Of a stretch of DNA of 64,000 nt, positions 35,321-46,832 are shown in pieces. A program made the translations under genes and the position numbers. Source of the stretch: Costus lasius (Eukaryota > Streptophyta > Magnoliopsida > Zingiberales > Costaceae); contig CM050451.1 in NCBI GenBank assembly GCA_027563935.2, positions 26,675,565-26,739,564 of the forward strand. Direction: 5' to 3'. Position 1 is the first letter of the stretch. Each line of letters begins with the position of its first letter. The notes under the pieces are model-generated. The model saw only the letters and a program-made list of their open reading frames with translations, was not told the DNA's origin and did no database searches.

Positions 35321-36549
35321 ATGAACCATCCAGGAGGAGAAAATCAGATGGAACACATTCAATTTGAAGTGAACAATGACCGAGTACAACAACCAATGGG
35401 CAACAACTATAAAAACAATAGGACATTGAAGGATTATTCCGCTCCCTACGCACATGGTTTTCAATCTGGAATTGCTAGGCCCGTTGTTGAGGCCAACAAC
35501 TTCGAAATAAAACCTGCTCTTCTTTCTATGGTGCAACAAAACCAATTCGGTGGTTCTCCTCTTGAGGACCCCAACATGCACCTCTCTATTTTTCTAGAAT
35601 ATTGCGACATGTTGAAAATTAACGGTGTGTCTGCTGATGCTATCAGGTTACGATTGTTTCCCTTCTCTCTGAGGGACAGGGCGAGAGCTTGGCTGCACAC
35701 ACTACCTGCTGCTTCAATAAGAACATGGCCAGAGCTTTCTCAAGCCTTTCTCTCCAAGTACTTCCCTCCATCAAAGACAATTCAATTGCGGAATCAGATA
35801 ACAAGTTTCATGCAAAAAGATGGAGAATCCCTATACGAAGCTTGGGAGAGGTTTAAGGAGCTCCAAAGGATGTGTCCACATAACGGTGTTGAGACTTGGG
35901 TTTTGATCCAAACGTTCTACAGCGGTTTGGATTACAACACGAGGCTTACAGTGGACGCTACAGCAGGAGGTGCTTTGATGAACAGATGAGTGGAAGATGC
36001 AATGAACCTTCTCGAGGATATGGCAATTAACCATCACCAATGGACATCCGAGAGAGGTACTTCTACCAAGAAGTCAGGTAAGTATGACCTGGATTCTTTG
36101 ACTGCACTTACTGCTAAGGTTGATAATTCGACTCTTGGTCTGTTAATTCAATGGATGTTAACGCTATTACTTGTGAGGTCTGTGGAGTTGTAGGTCATGC
36201 AGGGGCAGATTGCTAGGTAGGAGATAGACAGATGCCTGCGGCTCATCCTGAGCAGTTGAATGCAGTTGGAAATTTCAACCAGAACAATAACCCTTATTCC
36301 AACTACTACAATCCAGGATGGCGCAACCATCCAAATTTCTCTTACCGGACAACTCAGCCGATTCAGCCTGGACAAGTTCCACCACAGCAGACCCAGCCCC
36401 CACAAAGAAACTTTAGGCAACCCCAACAGAACAATTTCAGACCACCAGGATTCTAGGCCAGAAACTATAATGCACCGCCACCACAGCAGCAACAGCCAAG
36501 GCCCAACAATGATTCAAATCTGAGCAAACAACTTGAAGGACTTATAGAC
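35321..36549 (+). pseudogene. Athila-like gag of B, broken
   Basis: ATG at 35321. The capsid-type gag domain is readable (LRLFPFSLRDRARAWLHTLP; FLSKYFPPSKTIQLRNQI; GESLYEAWERFKELQRMCP), then a zinc knuckle CEVCGVVGHAGADC at 36172-36213 and a glutamine and proline-rich tail. TGA at 35987-35989 (GGA in the ancestral reading, as A1 suggests) and frame changes near 36190-36240 and 36456 interrupt it. It is longer and better kept than the A1 gag. Confidence 0.82.
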
Positions 36550-37362
36550 ATGATGAAGATGATGATGACACGGATGGACTCCCTGGAAACACACAATAAA
36601 ATGCTAGAAAGTCAGCTAGCCCAGCAAGCTAGCTCATCATCGAGAGTACTAGGGAAGCTACCATCCCAGCTAGAAGTAAACCCGAGGGAGCAGTGCAATG
36701 CAATCTCCACTCGGAGCGGCAAGCAATTGGAAGATCCAAAAATGCCGACAGATGACAGGATAGAAGAAACAATACCAGAACCTATGGAACCGCATAATGA
36801 TGTGACACCGGTGGCACCTGAGCCAGTTAAGGAGGAGCGGCCCTATGTGGGACCGCCAGCATACAAGCCACCGATTCCTTTTCCGCAAAGGCTTGTCAAA
36901 GCTAAATTGGACAAGCAGTTTGGTAAGTTTTTAGAGGTTTTAAAGAAACTTTATATTAACATCCCTTTCGTTGATGCTCTTTCGCAGATGCCGACTTATG
37001 CGAAATTCCTGAAAGATATCTTATCAAACAAGAGGAAGCTAGAAGATCAAGCGACCGTTGCACTTACTGAGGAGTACAGTGCCGTCATCCAGAACAAGCT
37101 ACCTCAGAAGCTTAAAGACCCAAGAAGTTTTTCTATACCCTGCCAGATTGGAGAGATGTCTTTTCAGAGAGCTTTATGCGATCTAGGACCAAGCGTTAGC
37201 CTCATGCCACTATCACTTTGTAAAAGGCTAGACTTAGGGGATTTGCAACCAACTAATATTTACATATAGCTTGCAGACAGATCTGTACGCCACCCAGTTG
37301 GTATTTTAGAGGACGTACCTGTTAAAGTAGGAGATTACTTTATTCCTGCTGATTTTATTGTC
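36550..37362 (+). pseudogene. B gag C-terminus and retropepsin start
   Basis: A methionine-rich coil (MMKMMMTRMDSLETHNKMLE) is followed by PPAYKPPIPFPQRLVKAKLD, FGKFLEVLKKLYINIPFVDAL and the protease entry with catalytic CDLG (P instead of A after it, PSVSLMPLSLCKRL). TAG at 37267-37269 replaces a glutamine codon (QLADRS in A1). The protease continues in the next frame piece. Confidence 0.82.
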
Positions 37363-39360
37363 TTGGAAATTGATGAGGATGACAGGCTCCCTATCATTCT
37401 GGGGAGACCTTTTCTTGCCACTGCAGGCGCTGTCATGGATGTCAAGAATGGGAAACTGTCTTTGAACATTTGTGGCAACGTTATTCAATTTGATTTAACT
37501 GATACCTTGAAAAAACCTTCTCTTGCAGGTACATGCTGCAGCATTGACATTGTGGAGAAAGCTACACAGGATGTTGAGCCACCTAGGAGAGAAGTGGATC
37601 CTCTAGAACTCGCCTTAACGAACTCTGTTGGTGAAGATGGCGATGGGGAGGCAGACGAGTACGTTGCATTGTTAGAAAGTGATGTAAGTCCTGTTGGTAA
37701 GACAGAAGAAAATCAGGAGAATCAAGGGCAGCAAAAAATTGAACTCAAGAGTTTGCCCAATACTTTGAGATATGAATTCTTGGGGGAAAACTCCACATAC
37801 CCTGTGATTGTCAGTGCGGCATTGGACATGGAGCAAACCGAGTTGTTGCTAAATGAACTTCGCCTACATAGGAAGGTAATAGGTTACTCATTAGATGACA
37901 TAAAAGGGATTAACTCTTCTGTTTGCATGCATAGGATCCTATTGGAAGACAACTGCAAACCTTCCGTGGAGTTCCAGCGCCGACTAAACCTGCATCTAAA
38001 GGATGTAGTGAAGAAAGAAGTGCTCAAACTATTAGACGCCGGAGTTATTTATCCAATCTCAGACAGCTCTTGGGTGAGTCCCGTATATGTTGTACCCAAG
38101 AAAGGCAGCGTCACAGTGATAAAGACCGAGGCAAACGAGTTGATACCTACACACACTGTCACGGGACATAGTATGTGCATAGATTACATGAAGTTGAATT
38201 CGGCCACGCGAAAGGATCATTTCCCTCTTCCATTTATAGATCAGATGTTAGATACATTGGTGCATAATTCTTATTTTTGCTTTTTGGATGGCTTTTCAGG
38301 TTTCTTCCAGATCCCTATCCACTCGGATGACCAGGAGAAAACAACTTTTACATGTCCCTACGGCACATATGCGTATCGAAGAATGCCCTTTGGCCTCTGC
38401 AATGCCCCCGCGACCTTTCAGCGAGTAATGATGGCCATATTTTCTGATTTTAACGAAGAATTCAAGGATATATTTATGGACGATTTTTCTGTATATGGTT
38501 CTTCATTCCATCATTGCTTGTCTCATTTGTCTAAGGTTTTGCAGAGGTGCGAAGAGGTGAACCTAGTCTTGAACTGGGAGAAGTGCCACTTCATGGTCAA
38601 GGAAGGCATTGTCCTTGGGCACCTAGTATCTAAACGAGAGATAGAGGTGGACAGAGCAAAGATTGAAGTCATTGAACATCTCAAGCCGCCTACATCAGTG
38701 AAGGGGATCAGGAGCTTTCTTGGACACGCCGGCTTCTACAGAAGATTTATTAAAGATTTTTCTAAGATAGCTCACCCCTTAACTAATCTGCTTGCTAAAG
38801 ATCCTATGTTTTGCTTTGACAGGGACTGCGAGGAAGCCTTCTCGAAACTCAAGGATGCATTAATCTCTGCTCCAATAATTCAACCCCCAGATTGGTCGCT
38901 ACCTTTTAAGCTGATGTGTGATGCTAGCGACCAAGTTGTTGGGGAGGTCTTGGGAGAGAGGAAGGATAAGAAGCTTCACGCCATCTATTATGCCAGTCGC
39001 ACACTTGACGACGCTCAGATAAATTATGTGACTACGGAGAAGGAGCTACTAGCGATTGTCTTCGCTTTTGATAAGTTTCGCTCCTACCTTGTTAATTCAA
39101 AAGTAATCGTGTTTACTGATCATGCAGCCATAAAATACCTTATCAACAAGAAGGACGCAAAGCCAAGGCTCATTCGATGGATCCTCTTCTTGTAAGAATT
39201 CGATATAGAGATCAGAGACAAGAAGGGGAGTGAAAATCTGGTAGCTGATCATCTTTCTAGACTTGACCGCAGCGCAGACAAAGAAATTGATGCAGAATTA
39301 GAGATTAACGATACACTCCCTGAAGAGCACCTTTATGCCTTATTAGATCAACAAGTCCCA
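37363..39360 (+). pseudogene. B protease end, reverse transcriptase and RNase H
   Basis: 610 codons open from LPIILGRPFLATAGA (protease flap side) through the Ty3 reverse transcriptase: SSWVSPVYVVPKKG, CIDYMKLNSATRKDHFPLPF, FLDGFSGFFQIPI, the RMPFGLCNAPATFQR motif, catalytic FMDDFSVYG (about residue 365), FLGHAGFYRRFI. RNase H follows with LMCDASD, TEKELLAIVFAFDKFRSYL and FTDHAAIKYL. TAA at 39193-39195 (CAA in sense) breaks RNase H, whose end (DHLSRLD near 39250) is still readable. This is the segment deleted from A1. Confidence 0.9.
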
Positions 39361-40656
39361 TGATACGCAGATTTTGTTAATTACATTGTGTCTAACATTT
39401 TCCCTCCAGACCTCACTTTTTAGAGGAAGAAGCAATTTCTACATGATGTAAAGTTTTATTATTGGGACGAGCCATATTTATACCGGAGGTGTGCGGACGG
39501 ATTGTACAGACAATGCGTGCCCGAGGAGGAGATACAAGATATGTTGACCCATTATCATGCTTCACCTTATGGAGGACACGCGGGGGCTTCTAAAACAATT
39601 TTTAAAGTTTTACAGTCTGGTTTATATTGGACCTCCATATTCTATGACGCTAAACGTTTTGTTTCCACTTGTGACAGTTGTCAACGGACTGGGAACTTAT
39701 CAAAAAGGGACGAGTTGCCACTCAACAATATCATGGAAGTAGAAATTTTTTATGTATGAGGGATAGACTTCATGGGCCCCTTCCCCTCTTCATGTAAAAA
39801 ATGGTACATCTTGGTCGCCGTTGACTACGTGTCGAAGTGGGTTGAGGCATTCGCCGAAACTACAAATGATTCCATAGTCATTATGAGGTTTATGAAGCGA
39901 ACTATCTTCCCCCGGTTTGGAGTCCCACGCTTTCTGATTAGCGATGGTGGCTCCCACTTTATTGAGAAAAGGTTCAGAGCATTATTGAAAAAGTATGGTG
40001 TACGACACAAAATTGCTACGCCCTACCATCCTCAGACTAGTGGTCAGGTAGAGGTCCCCAATAGAGAAATCAAATAAATTTTGGAGAAAACTGTATTGCG
40101 ATCACGGAAGGATTGGGCGATAAAATTACCCGATGCTTTATGGGCGTATAGGACGGCATTTAAGACGCCCCTTGATATGTCTCCTTTCCAACTTATTTAT
40201 GGAAAATTATGTCACTTACCTGTTGAACTTGAGCACAAGGCGTATTGGGCTGTCAAACAAATCAACTTTGATTTCAAGAACGCCAGTGAAATGAGAAAGC
40301 TTCAACTTGATGAATTGGAAGAATTGCGCCTTTTTGCTTATGAGAATGCCAAGAGCTACAAAGCACGCACCAGGTTTTGGCACGACAAGCGCATAACAAA
40401 TAAAGAATTTCGTGAGGGAGACAAAGTACTTCTGTTTAATTCAAGACTTAGGCTATTTCCAGGAAAGCTTCGAACGAGGTGGTCCGGTCCTTTCACAGTT
40501 CAGAAAGTTCAACCTTATGGTGCTATCACAATTTGGATAGAACGAACTGGGAGTTTCATAGTAAACGGGCACCGCCTCAAGCATTACTTTGAAGATGAGC
40601 GGGTTGAGAGAGAGGAAGTTTTAGCTCTCTCAGACCCCCTGGATTTGAAACTTTGA
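39361..40656 (+). pseudogene. B integrase
   Basis: The HH-CC zinc domain is at 39550-39690 (HYHASPYGGHAG ... CDSCQRTGN). The D,D,E core follows: [21 protein letters not shown] and [18 protein letters not shown]. The C-terminal module is at 40380-40600 ([32 protein letters not shown]). Stops are TGA 39757-39759 (a tryptophan codon in sense) and TAA 40075-40077 (CAA in sense). It ends at 40654-40656. The C-terminal module is the part fused to protease in A1. Confidence 0.9.
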
Positions 40657-41271
40657 AAACTCTTATGGTCGAGCTACCGACCTTAAACTAGCGCTCTTGG
40701 GAGGCAACCTAAGTTTTTGCTTAACTTTAATTTTTATGCATAGTTTCTTTTTGTTATTAGTTAGTGTTTTAGACTATTGGTTTCTTTTTCATTTCTTTAG
40801 ATTTCTAGAGGGGATTACTACTAAATTGATGTCTCTTTATGATGTAGGATGAAGATGGGGTGCTTGGGAATTTTTCCAGAATTTTCCCAGAATTTTTGAA
40901 ATAAACAGTGCAAATCACGGCCTGGTGAACCCCAGCGGGTTCACCCGTGAAGTGCACTGTGCAGGCACCCAGGAATATGTTCAGTAAGTTTCACAGCCAG
41001 GTGAATCCCACATGGTTCACCAGATTTTCAGTACGCGCAGAAAACAACCAGTGAGCTTCACGAGCAGGTGAACCCCACGGGGTTCACCATCTTTCCGGAC
41101 TGCAGAAAATTTCCAGTGAGTTTCATAGGTCGGTGAACCCCAGCGGGTTCACTCATGCTTCTGTTACCGCAGCCCGACCACAGAGAACATCACGGGCTAG
41201 TGAACCCGGGCGGGTTCACTGGTATTCTAACCCGTGTTCATCCGAAGCTAGGGCACCGCACGCGATTTCTC
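40657..41271 (+). other. Post-pol spacer of B with second palindrome array
   Basis: No coding frame. Five 20-nt palindromes of the GTGAACCC/GGGTTCAC type start at 40925, 41001, 41068, 41133 and 41200, spaced 65-76 bp, with the same preceding CACGG-like box as in the LTR array. It ends at the target site TTCTC of C4 and resumes at 59918. Confidence 0.85.
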
Positions 41272-42936
41272 TGTAAGCAAACCTAGGTCACATGCGCATT
41301 CAAAAATTTTGCAGCGGCGGAAATACTAGGTTTCAAAGATCGCATGACTTAAACATATGATCAACTTTGAAAGGATAGGTTAGAGCATTACCATTGCCAT
41401 GCTTTGAGTGGCGGCTTGGAAGAAGAAAGGTGCGAGTGCCTCTCCTCCAAAAGTATCACACACAAGATGAAGTTTGCTTCTTCCTTGTGCTCCTTGTGCT
41501 AGCAAAGACACTAAGGGTCTTTGATCGTGTGAGGAGATGTCTCTTCTTGGCTGGCCGAAAATCCTTTTCGTGAAGATGATCAAGCAACGTGAAAAGAGGA
41601 AGCATAAGGGAGGAGCGAAAACCGTGAGGAAAAACAACGCCCAAGAAGGAAACATTCGGTTACCACTTATGGCAAGAACCAAAAAGTGTAACTCCCTCTT
41701 AATTCCCTCTTAACTCCCATGCGTTCACCCTAAGTGAACCAACCAAAACTTCCCTCTCAATCGAACCATACGTTCACAAAGTGAACCGGTTCAATTTCAT
41801 TTGGTTCAAGGACCAAATCGAACCAGCCCTGGTTTTGATTTAATTGAACCAAATGGCTCAAGATCCAACCACACATCTCATTGAACCTCTTGATCTTTAT
41901 GATCAAGGATCAATTCTCCCGATCGAAGCTTACCGATCACATGCCCTAATCAATCAAACATGATTAGACTAGATCTCACTCCCAATCAGAGTTCAAATTG
42001 CTTTAAACTGAACTAGAATAATTCCAGTCCACACGATCTGACATAAGTAAGCTATATCATCAAATTGTGCGACCCTAAGGGTTTCCTTCATTGTCGGTAA
42101 CGATAACTTACGTTATCACGATCAGAGAGGGGTATCTAGCAACACATCACTGTCTCCCGATATGAAGGAAAGAGTCTTCCAAGACTACTCCCAAACCATA
42201 GCACAAGTGTGAATTTAATTCACTTGGCATACATATTTCCCTTTGCCACTGGATGTTCTCGTTGGACAAGCGTGTCAAGCCTGTGATTCCAACACGATGA
42301 AAATGGTTAGATCAGATGATCATAGTCATCTGGGTATGGCCATACACATTCTCAACCATCCCATCCTGGGGGCCCATTAGAACATCACACTCCAACTAGG
42401 AGAAGCAATCCTATATCTATCACTAGTGCCCTAACATGACTCATGCCCACTATCCAAGATAATCCTTAACCATTATCTTTCAAATGATATTGAACTACCT
42501 CAAGACAATGCCAATCATCACTTAGAAACACAAGTGATCTCAAGTCAGAGGGAATATGCCACTTACTTGCTCACAAGGATTTATTCACATTGTGACAAAT
42601 AATTGAATATCCTAAGTAGGGTCAGTCCAGTACATCCAATGCACCTATGTGTCTAAATCTTATTCCATGGTCGAAGCATCCTATAAGATTAGAACACATA
42701 TTAGTCTCAATCATATCAAGGCTGTCTCATGTTCACCAAGGTATCTCGACTAAGGACAAAACTGCAAATCACCTGAGATGAACATTACTGAGACATTATT
42801 CAGAAGTATACATACAGCAGCAGATAATGTAACAATCTGAATAACAACAATTGCCTTTATAAAAACATATAGTTTATACATGATACTGTAATTAATCCAA
42901 GGCCTCATACATTAGCCTTAAGGGCATACCCCAACA
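41272..42936 (-). repeat. 3' LTR of C4
   Basis: 1,665 bp; the minus strand begins TGTTGGGGTATGCCC and ends GGTTTGCTTACA. The polypurine tract lies at 42937-42948. Confidence 0.95.
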
Positions 42937-42956
42937 ATCTCCCACTTGCACTTAAA

Positions 42957-45900
42957 CTAATGGTTGAGGAATCTCAAACCCATATTATTACAGTGCTTCT
43001 CATGCTTCTGCTGCGCCAGAGGCTTTGTAAGCGGGTCAGCTAGATTGTCTTCTGTATGAACCTTGCAGATCTTGATCTCTCCTCGATCTATGATCTCACG
43101 GATCAGGTGAAACCTTCTCTGTATGTGCTTGGACTTCTGGTGTGACCGTGGTTCCTTTGCTTGTGCAATCGCTCCAGTGTTATCACAGAAGATAACCAAT
43201 GGATCTGCACTTGAAGGAACAACACCAAGTTCCTAAACGAACTTACGAATCCATACTGCCTCCTTTGATGCTTCTGAGGCTGCAACATACTCGGCTTCTG
43301 TTGTGGAATCAGCAACAATTGATTGTTTGAAACTCTTCCACACCACTGCTCCTCCATTCAAGCTAAAAACATAGCCTGATTGCGATCGGAAATCGTATTG
43401 GTCAGATTGGAACGATGCGTCAGTATATCCTTCAATACTGAGTTCTTCCTGACCTCCATAAATCAAGAACATGTCTTTGGTTCTCCGAAGATATTTCAAA
43501 ATGTTCTTGACTGCAATCCAGTGTGCCTTCCCTGGATTACTTTGGAACCGACTGGTCACGCTTAACCCGTAAGCGACGTCTGGGCGAGTACATAACATCG
43601 CATACATGATGGACCCAATAGCTGAAGCATAAGGCGTATTGTCCATCTCATCTTTCTCAAATTGTGTTTGAGGACACTGGCTCTTTGAAAGATTCACACC
43701 ATGTATGACTGGAAGATATCCTCTTTTAGAATTTTCTAAATGGAATCTCTCCAGGACTTTATCGATATAAGTACTATGGCACAGCCCGAGAAGCTTATTA
43801 GATCTATCTCTGTAGATCTCCACACCTAATACATAGGCTGCTTCTCCCAAATCTTTCATCTGGAAACATTTTCTTAACCATGCCTTGACCGCATGTAGTT
43901 CAGGAATATCGTTTCCAATGATTAAAATATCATCGACGTAGAGGACTAGGAAAATAATCACGCTCCCACCAAACCTTTTATATACACACGGGTCATCTTC
44001 ATTTTTGACGAAACCAAACTTACAAACTGCTTCATCAAAACGAATATTCCAGCTTCTCGATGCTTGTTTTAGTCCATAAATGGACTTCTTTAATTTGCAT
44101 ATCTTATGACGTTCTGATGGATTTATGAAACCTTCAGGCTGTGTCATATACACATCCTCTTCCAGATTTCCATTAAGGAAAGCGGTCTTCACATCCATTT
44201 GCCAGATCTCATAATCATAATATGCTGCTATCGCGAGAATAATTCGAATGGACTTGAACATGGCTACAGGAGAGAAAGTTTCATCATAATCTATCCCGTA
44301 GATTTGTTTGAAACCTTTTGCAACTAGCCTGCCCTTATAGGTAACCACGTTACCATCCATGTCTTTCTTCCTTTTGAAGATCCATTTACAGCCTATAGGG
44401 ATTACTCCCGGAGGCGGATCAACCAAATCCCAGACTTGGTTTTCTGACATGGAGTCCATCTCGGCTCGCATAGCTTCAAGCCATCTTGCTGATTCCGGTC
44501 CACTGACCGCATCCGCTCAAGTGAGGGGTTCATCATTAATGATGTAGACTCCGTCATAGCGTTCAGGCCGACGACGAATCCTTCCCGATCTACGCGGTTC
44601 CCATGATATCTGAGCCTCAGGTTGAACATTAACCTGATCTATTGGCTCAGGCTCATCCAATTGAGCTTGACTACTTTGTCCCTCTTTTGGAGTTTCATCC
44701 AGCTTTATTTCTCACCCATTGGCTTCTTGCAGAAGAAATTCCTTCTCAAGAAAAATAGCCGTTCGAGCAACAAATACTTTGTTCTCTTTGGGATCGTAGA
44801 AATAATAACCCTTAGTTTCTTTAGGGTACTCGACAAATATACATTTATTTGATCTGCTCTCCAGTTTCCCAGAGGCGAGCCTTTTGACATAAGCCTCGCA
44901 ACCCCAGATTTTGATAAATGTCAAGCTCAGCTGTTTCCCATACCATAATTCATATGGTGTCTTTGAAACGGCCTTGGATGGTACTCGGTTTAGTATCTTT
45001 GCAGCTGTTTCCAGTGCAAATCCCCAAAAGGAGTAAGGTAGAGTAGCCTGACTCATCATAGATCGAACCATGTCCAATAACGTTCTATTTCTCCTCTCGG
45101 ACACACCATTCCATTGCGGTGTTCCTGGCGGAGTGAGCTGTGAGATAATCCCACACTCCTTTAGATAGTCAGTAAACTCACGACTCAAGTATTCTCCACC
45201 TCGATCTGATCGAAGTGCCTTGATATTTCGGCCCAACTGATTCTGTACTTCATTTTTGAATTCTTTGAACTTGTCAAAAGATTCACTCTTATGTCTCATT
45301 AAATAGACATAACCATACCTACTGAAATCATCAGTAAAAGTAATGAAGTATGAATAGCCACCTCTGGCATGTTTACTAAAAGGCCCACACACATCACTGT
45401 GAATAAGGTCAAGTAAACCTGAAGCCCTTTCACCTTTATTAGTAAAAGGAGTCTTCATCATTTTACCCATTAAACAAGCTTTGCATGTATCAAGCTCCTC
45501 ATAGGAGAATGATCCCAGCAGTCCATGGTCATGCAACCGCTTAATGCGCTTCTTGTTAATATGGCCTAGACGACTATGCCATAGCAAGGTGCTGTCATCA
45601 GCATACTTGGCTTTCTTATTATCAATTTATTGTACAGAACATTCCATGTCCAACATGTATAACCCATTGTTAATCGACCCAGTTGCATAAACAATATTAT
45701 CATATGAAATACAACACTGTGAAGTTTTGCATTCAAAAGAAAAACCTTTCCTGACAAGAGCAGGAATAGAGATAATATTCTTTGTTATGCTAGGTACAAA
45801 ATAACAATTGTCAAGTTCTAATACAAGTCCAGATGGTAAAGAGATGTCATATTCCCCTACAGCAACAGCAGCAACCCGTGCCCCGTTTCCAACTCGTAGG

Positions 45901-46832
45901 TCAACCTCATGCTGTCCCACCTGTCTTCTTCTCTTGAGTTCCTGCACATTTGAACAAATGTGAACTCCACATGCAGTGTCCAACACCCATGAAATAGAAG
46001 AAGCAACCATGACTTCAGTCACGTAAATACCTGAGCCAGAAGTGAAAGGCTTGCTTCCCTTCTTCTCTCCTTGGAGCGCTCTACAGTCCTTCTTCCAGTG
46101 GCCCAGCAAGCCACAATGGAAGCATCTGTTATCCTTTGACCGCTTCACCTTTTGTTTCAAAGCCTTATTATATCTCTTGATAGGGGTTTTGCCCTTCTTC
46201 CCCTTCTTCTTGTTCCGTGAAGGAACCATCAAGACAGAGGATGAAGGCTTTCCCTTCTCAAGAGTCTGCTCTGTGGTACAGAGCATGTTCAGTAATTCTG
46301 CCGGAGTACAGTCGATTTTGTTCATATTAAAATTAATGATGAACGGATCGAAAGAAGCCGGGAGAGACTGCAAGATGATGTCTACAACAAGTTCTTGATT
46401 GATGGTATGTCCCAGTTTCTCTAGAGCTTCTTTGTACCCAATCATCTTGAGCACATGAGCTCCCACTGGACTCCCTTCAGTTAGTTTGCTATGAAAGAAA
46501 AGTTTCGTCAAGTTATAGCGTTCTGTCCTTGCCTGTGCAGCATACAGCATTTTGAGATTTGCTATAATATCAATTGCTGACAAATCCTCATGCTGACGCT
46601 GGAGCTCGGGCGTCATTGACGCAAGCATAAGGCAAGCGACATCAGTACTATCACTAACGTGCTTTTCATAAGCATCTCGAACCGCCCTTGCGGCGTTCGT
46701 AGCGGGTTGTGCCGGTATTACCGACTCAAGGACATACAGCTTCCTCTCAGCTTTGAGGACAATCTTTAGCTGTCTGTACCAGTCTGAGAAGTTTGGCCCA
46801 GCAAACTTCTCTCTTTCCAATATGGATCGCAA
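42957..46832 (-). pseudogene. C4 gag-pol polyprotein, four nonsense codons
   Basis: A single frame of 1,292 codons without frameshift. It holds gag (EREKFAGPNFSDWYRQL; zinc knuckle CFHCGLLGHWKKDC), protease (LDTACGVHIC), integrase (HSRLGHINKKRI; LIHSDVCGPF; LRSDRGGEYL; PQWNGVSERRNR), reverse transcriptase (YVDDILIIGND) and RNase H. Stops are TAA 45627-45629, TGA 44712-44714, TGA 44517-44519 and TAG 43233-43235. Like C3, it has no ATG where C5 starts: the codon is ACA. Frame continuity with only point stops suggests recent activity of its parent or help in trans. Confidence 0.93.

Larger units (their letters stand above)
31348..41271 (+). mobile_element. Athila-like Ty3 element B, rearranged
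   Basis: The order is unusual: 3' part of a downstream ORF, 3' untranslated region, polypurine tract, one LTR (33495-35054), primer site, gag, protease, reverse transcriptase, RNase H, integrase and post-pol spacer. It is interrupted at 41271 by C4 and resumes at 59918-60324 (target duplication TTCTC on both sides). One LTR thus serves as the 3' end of the left half and the 5' end of the right half. Either two elements recombined through an LTR or a one-LTR circle was integrated. The coding region has several nonsense codons. Confidence 0.85.
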
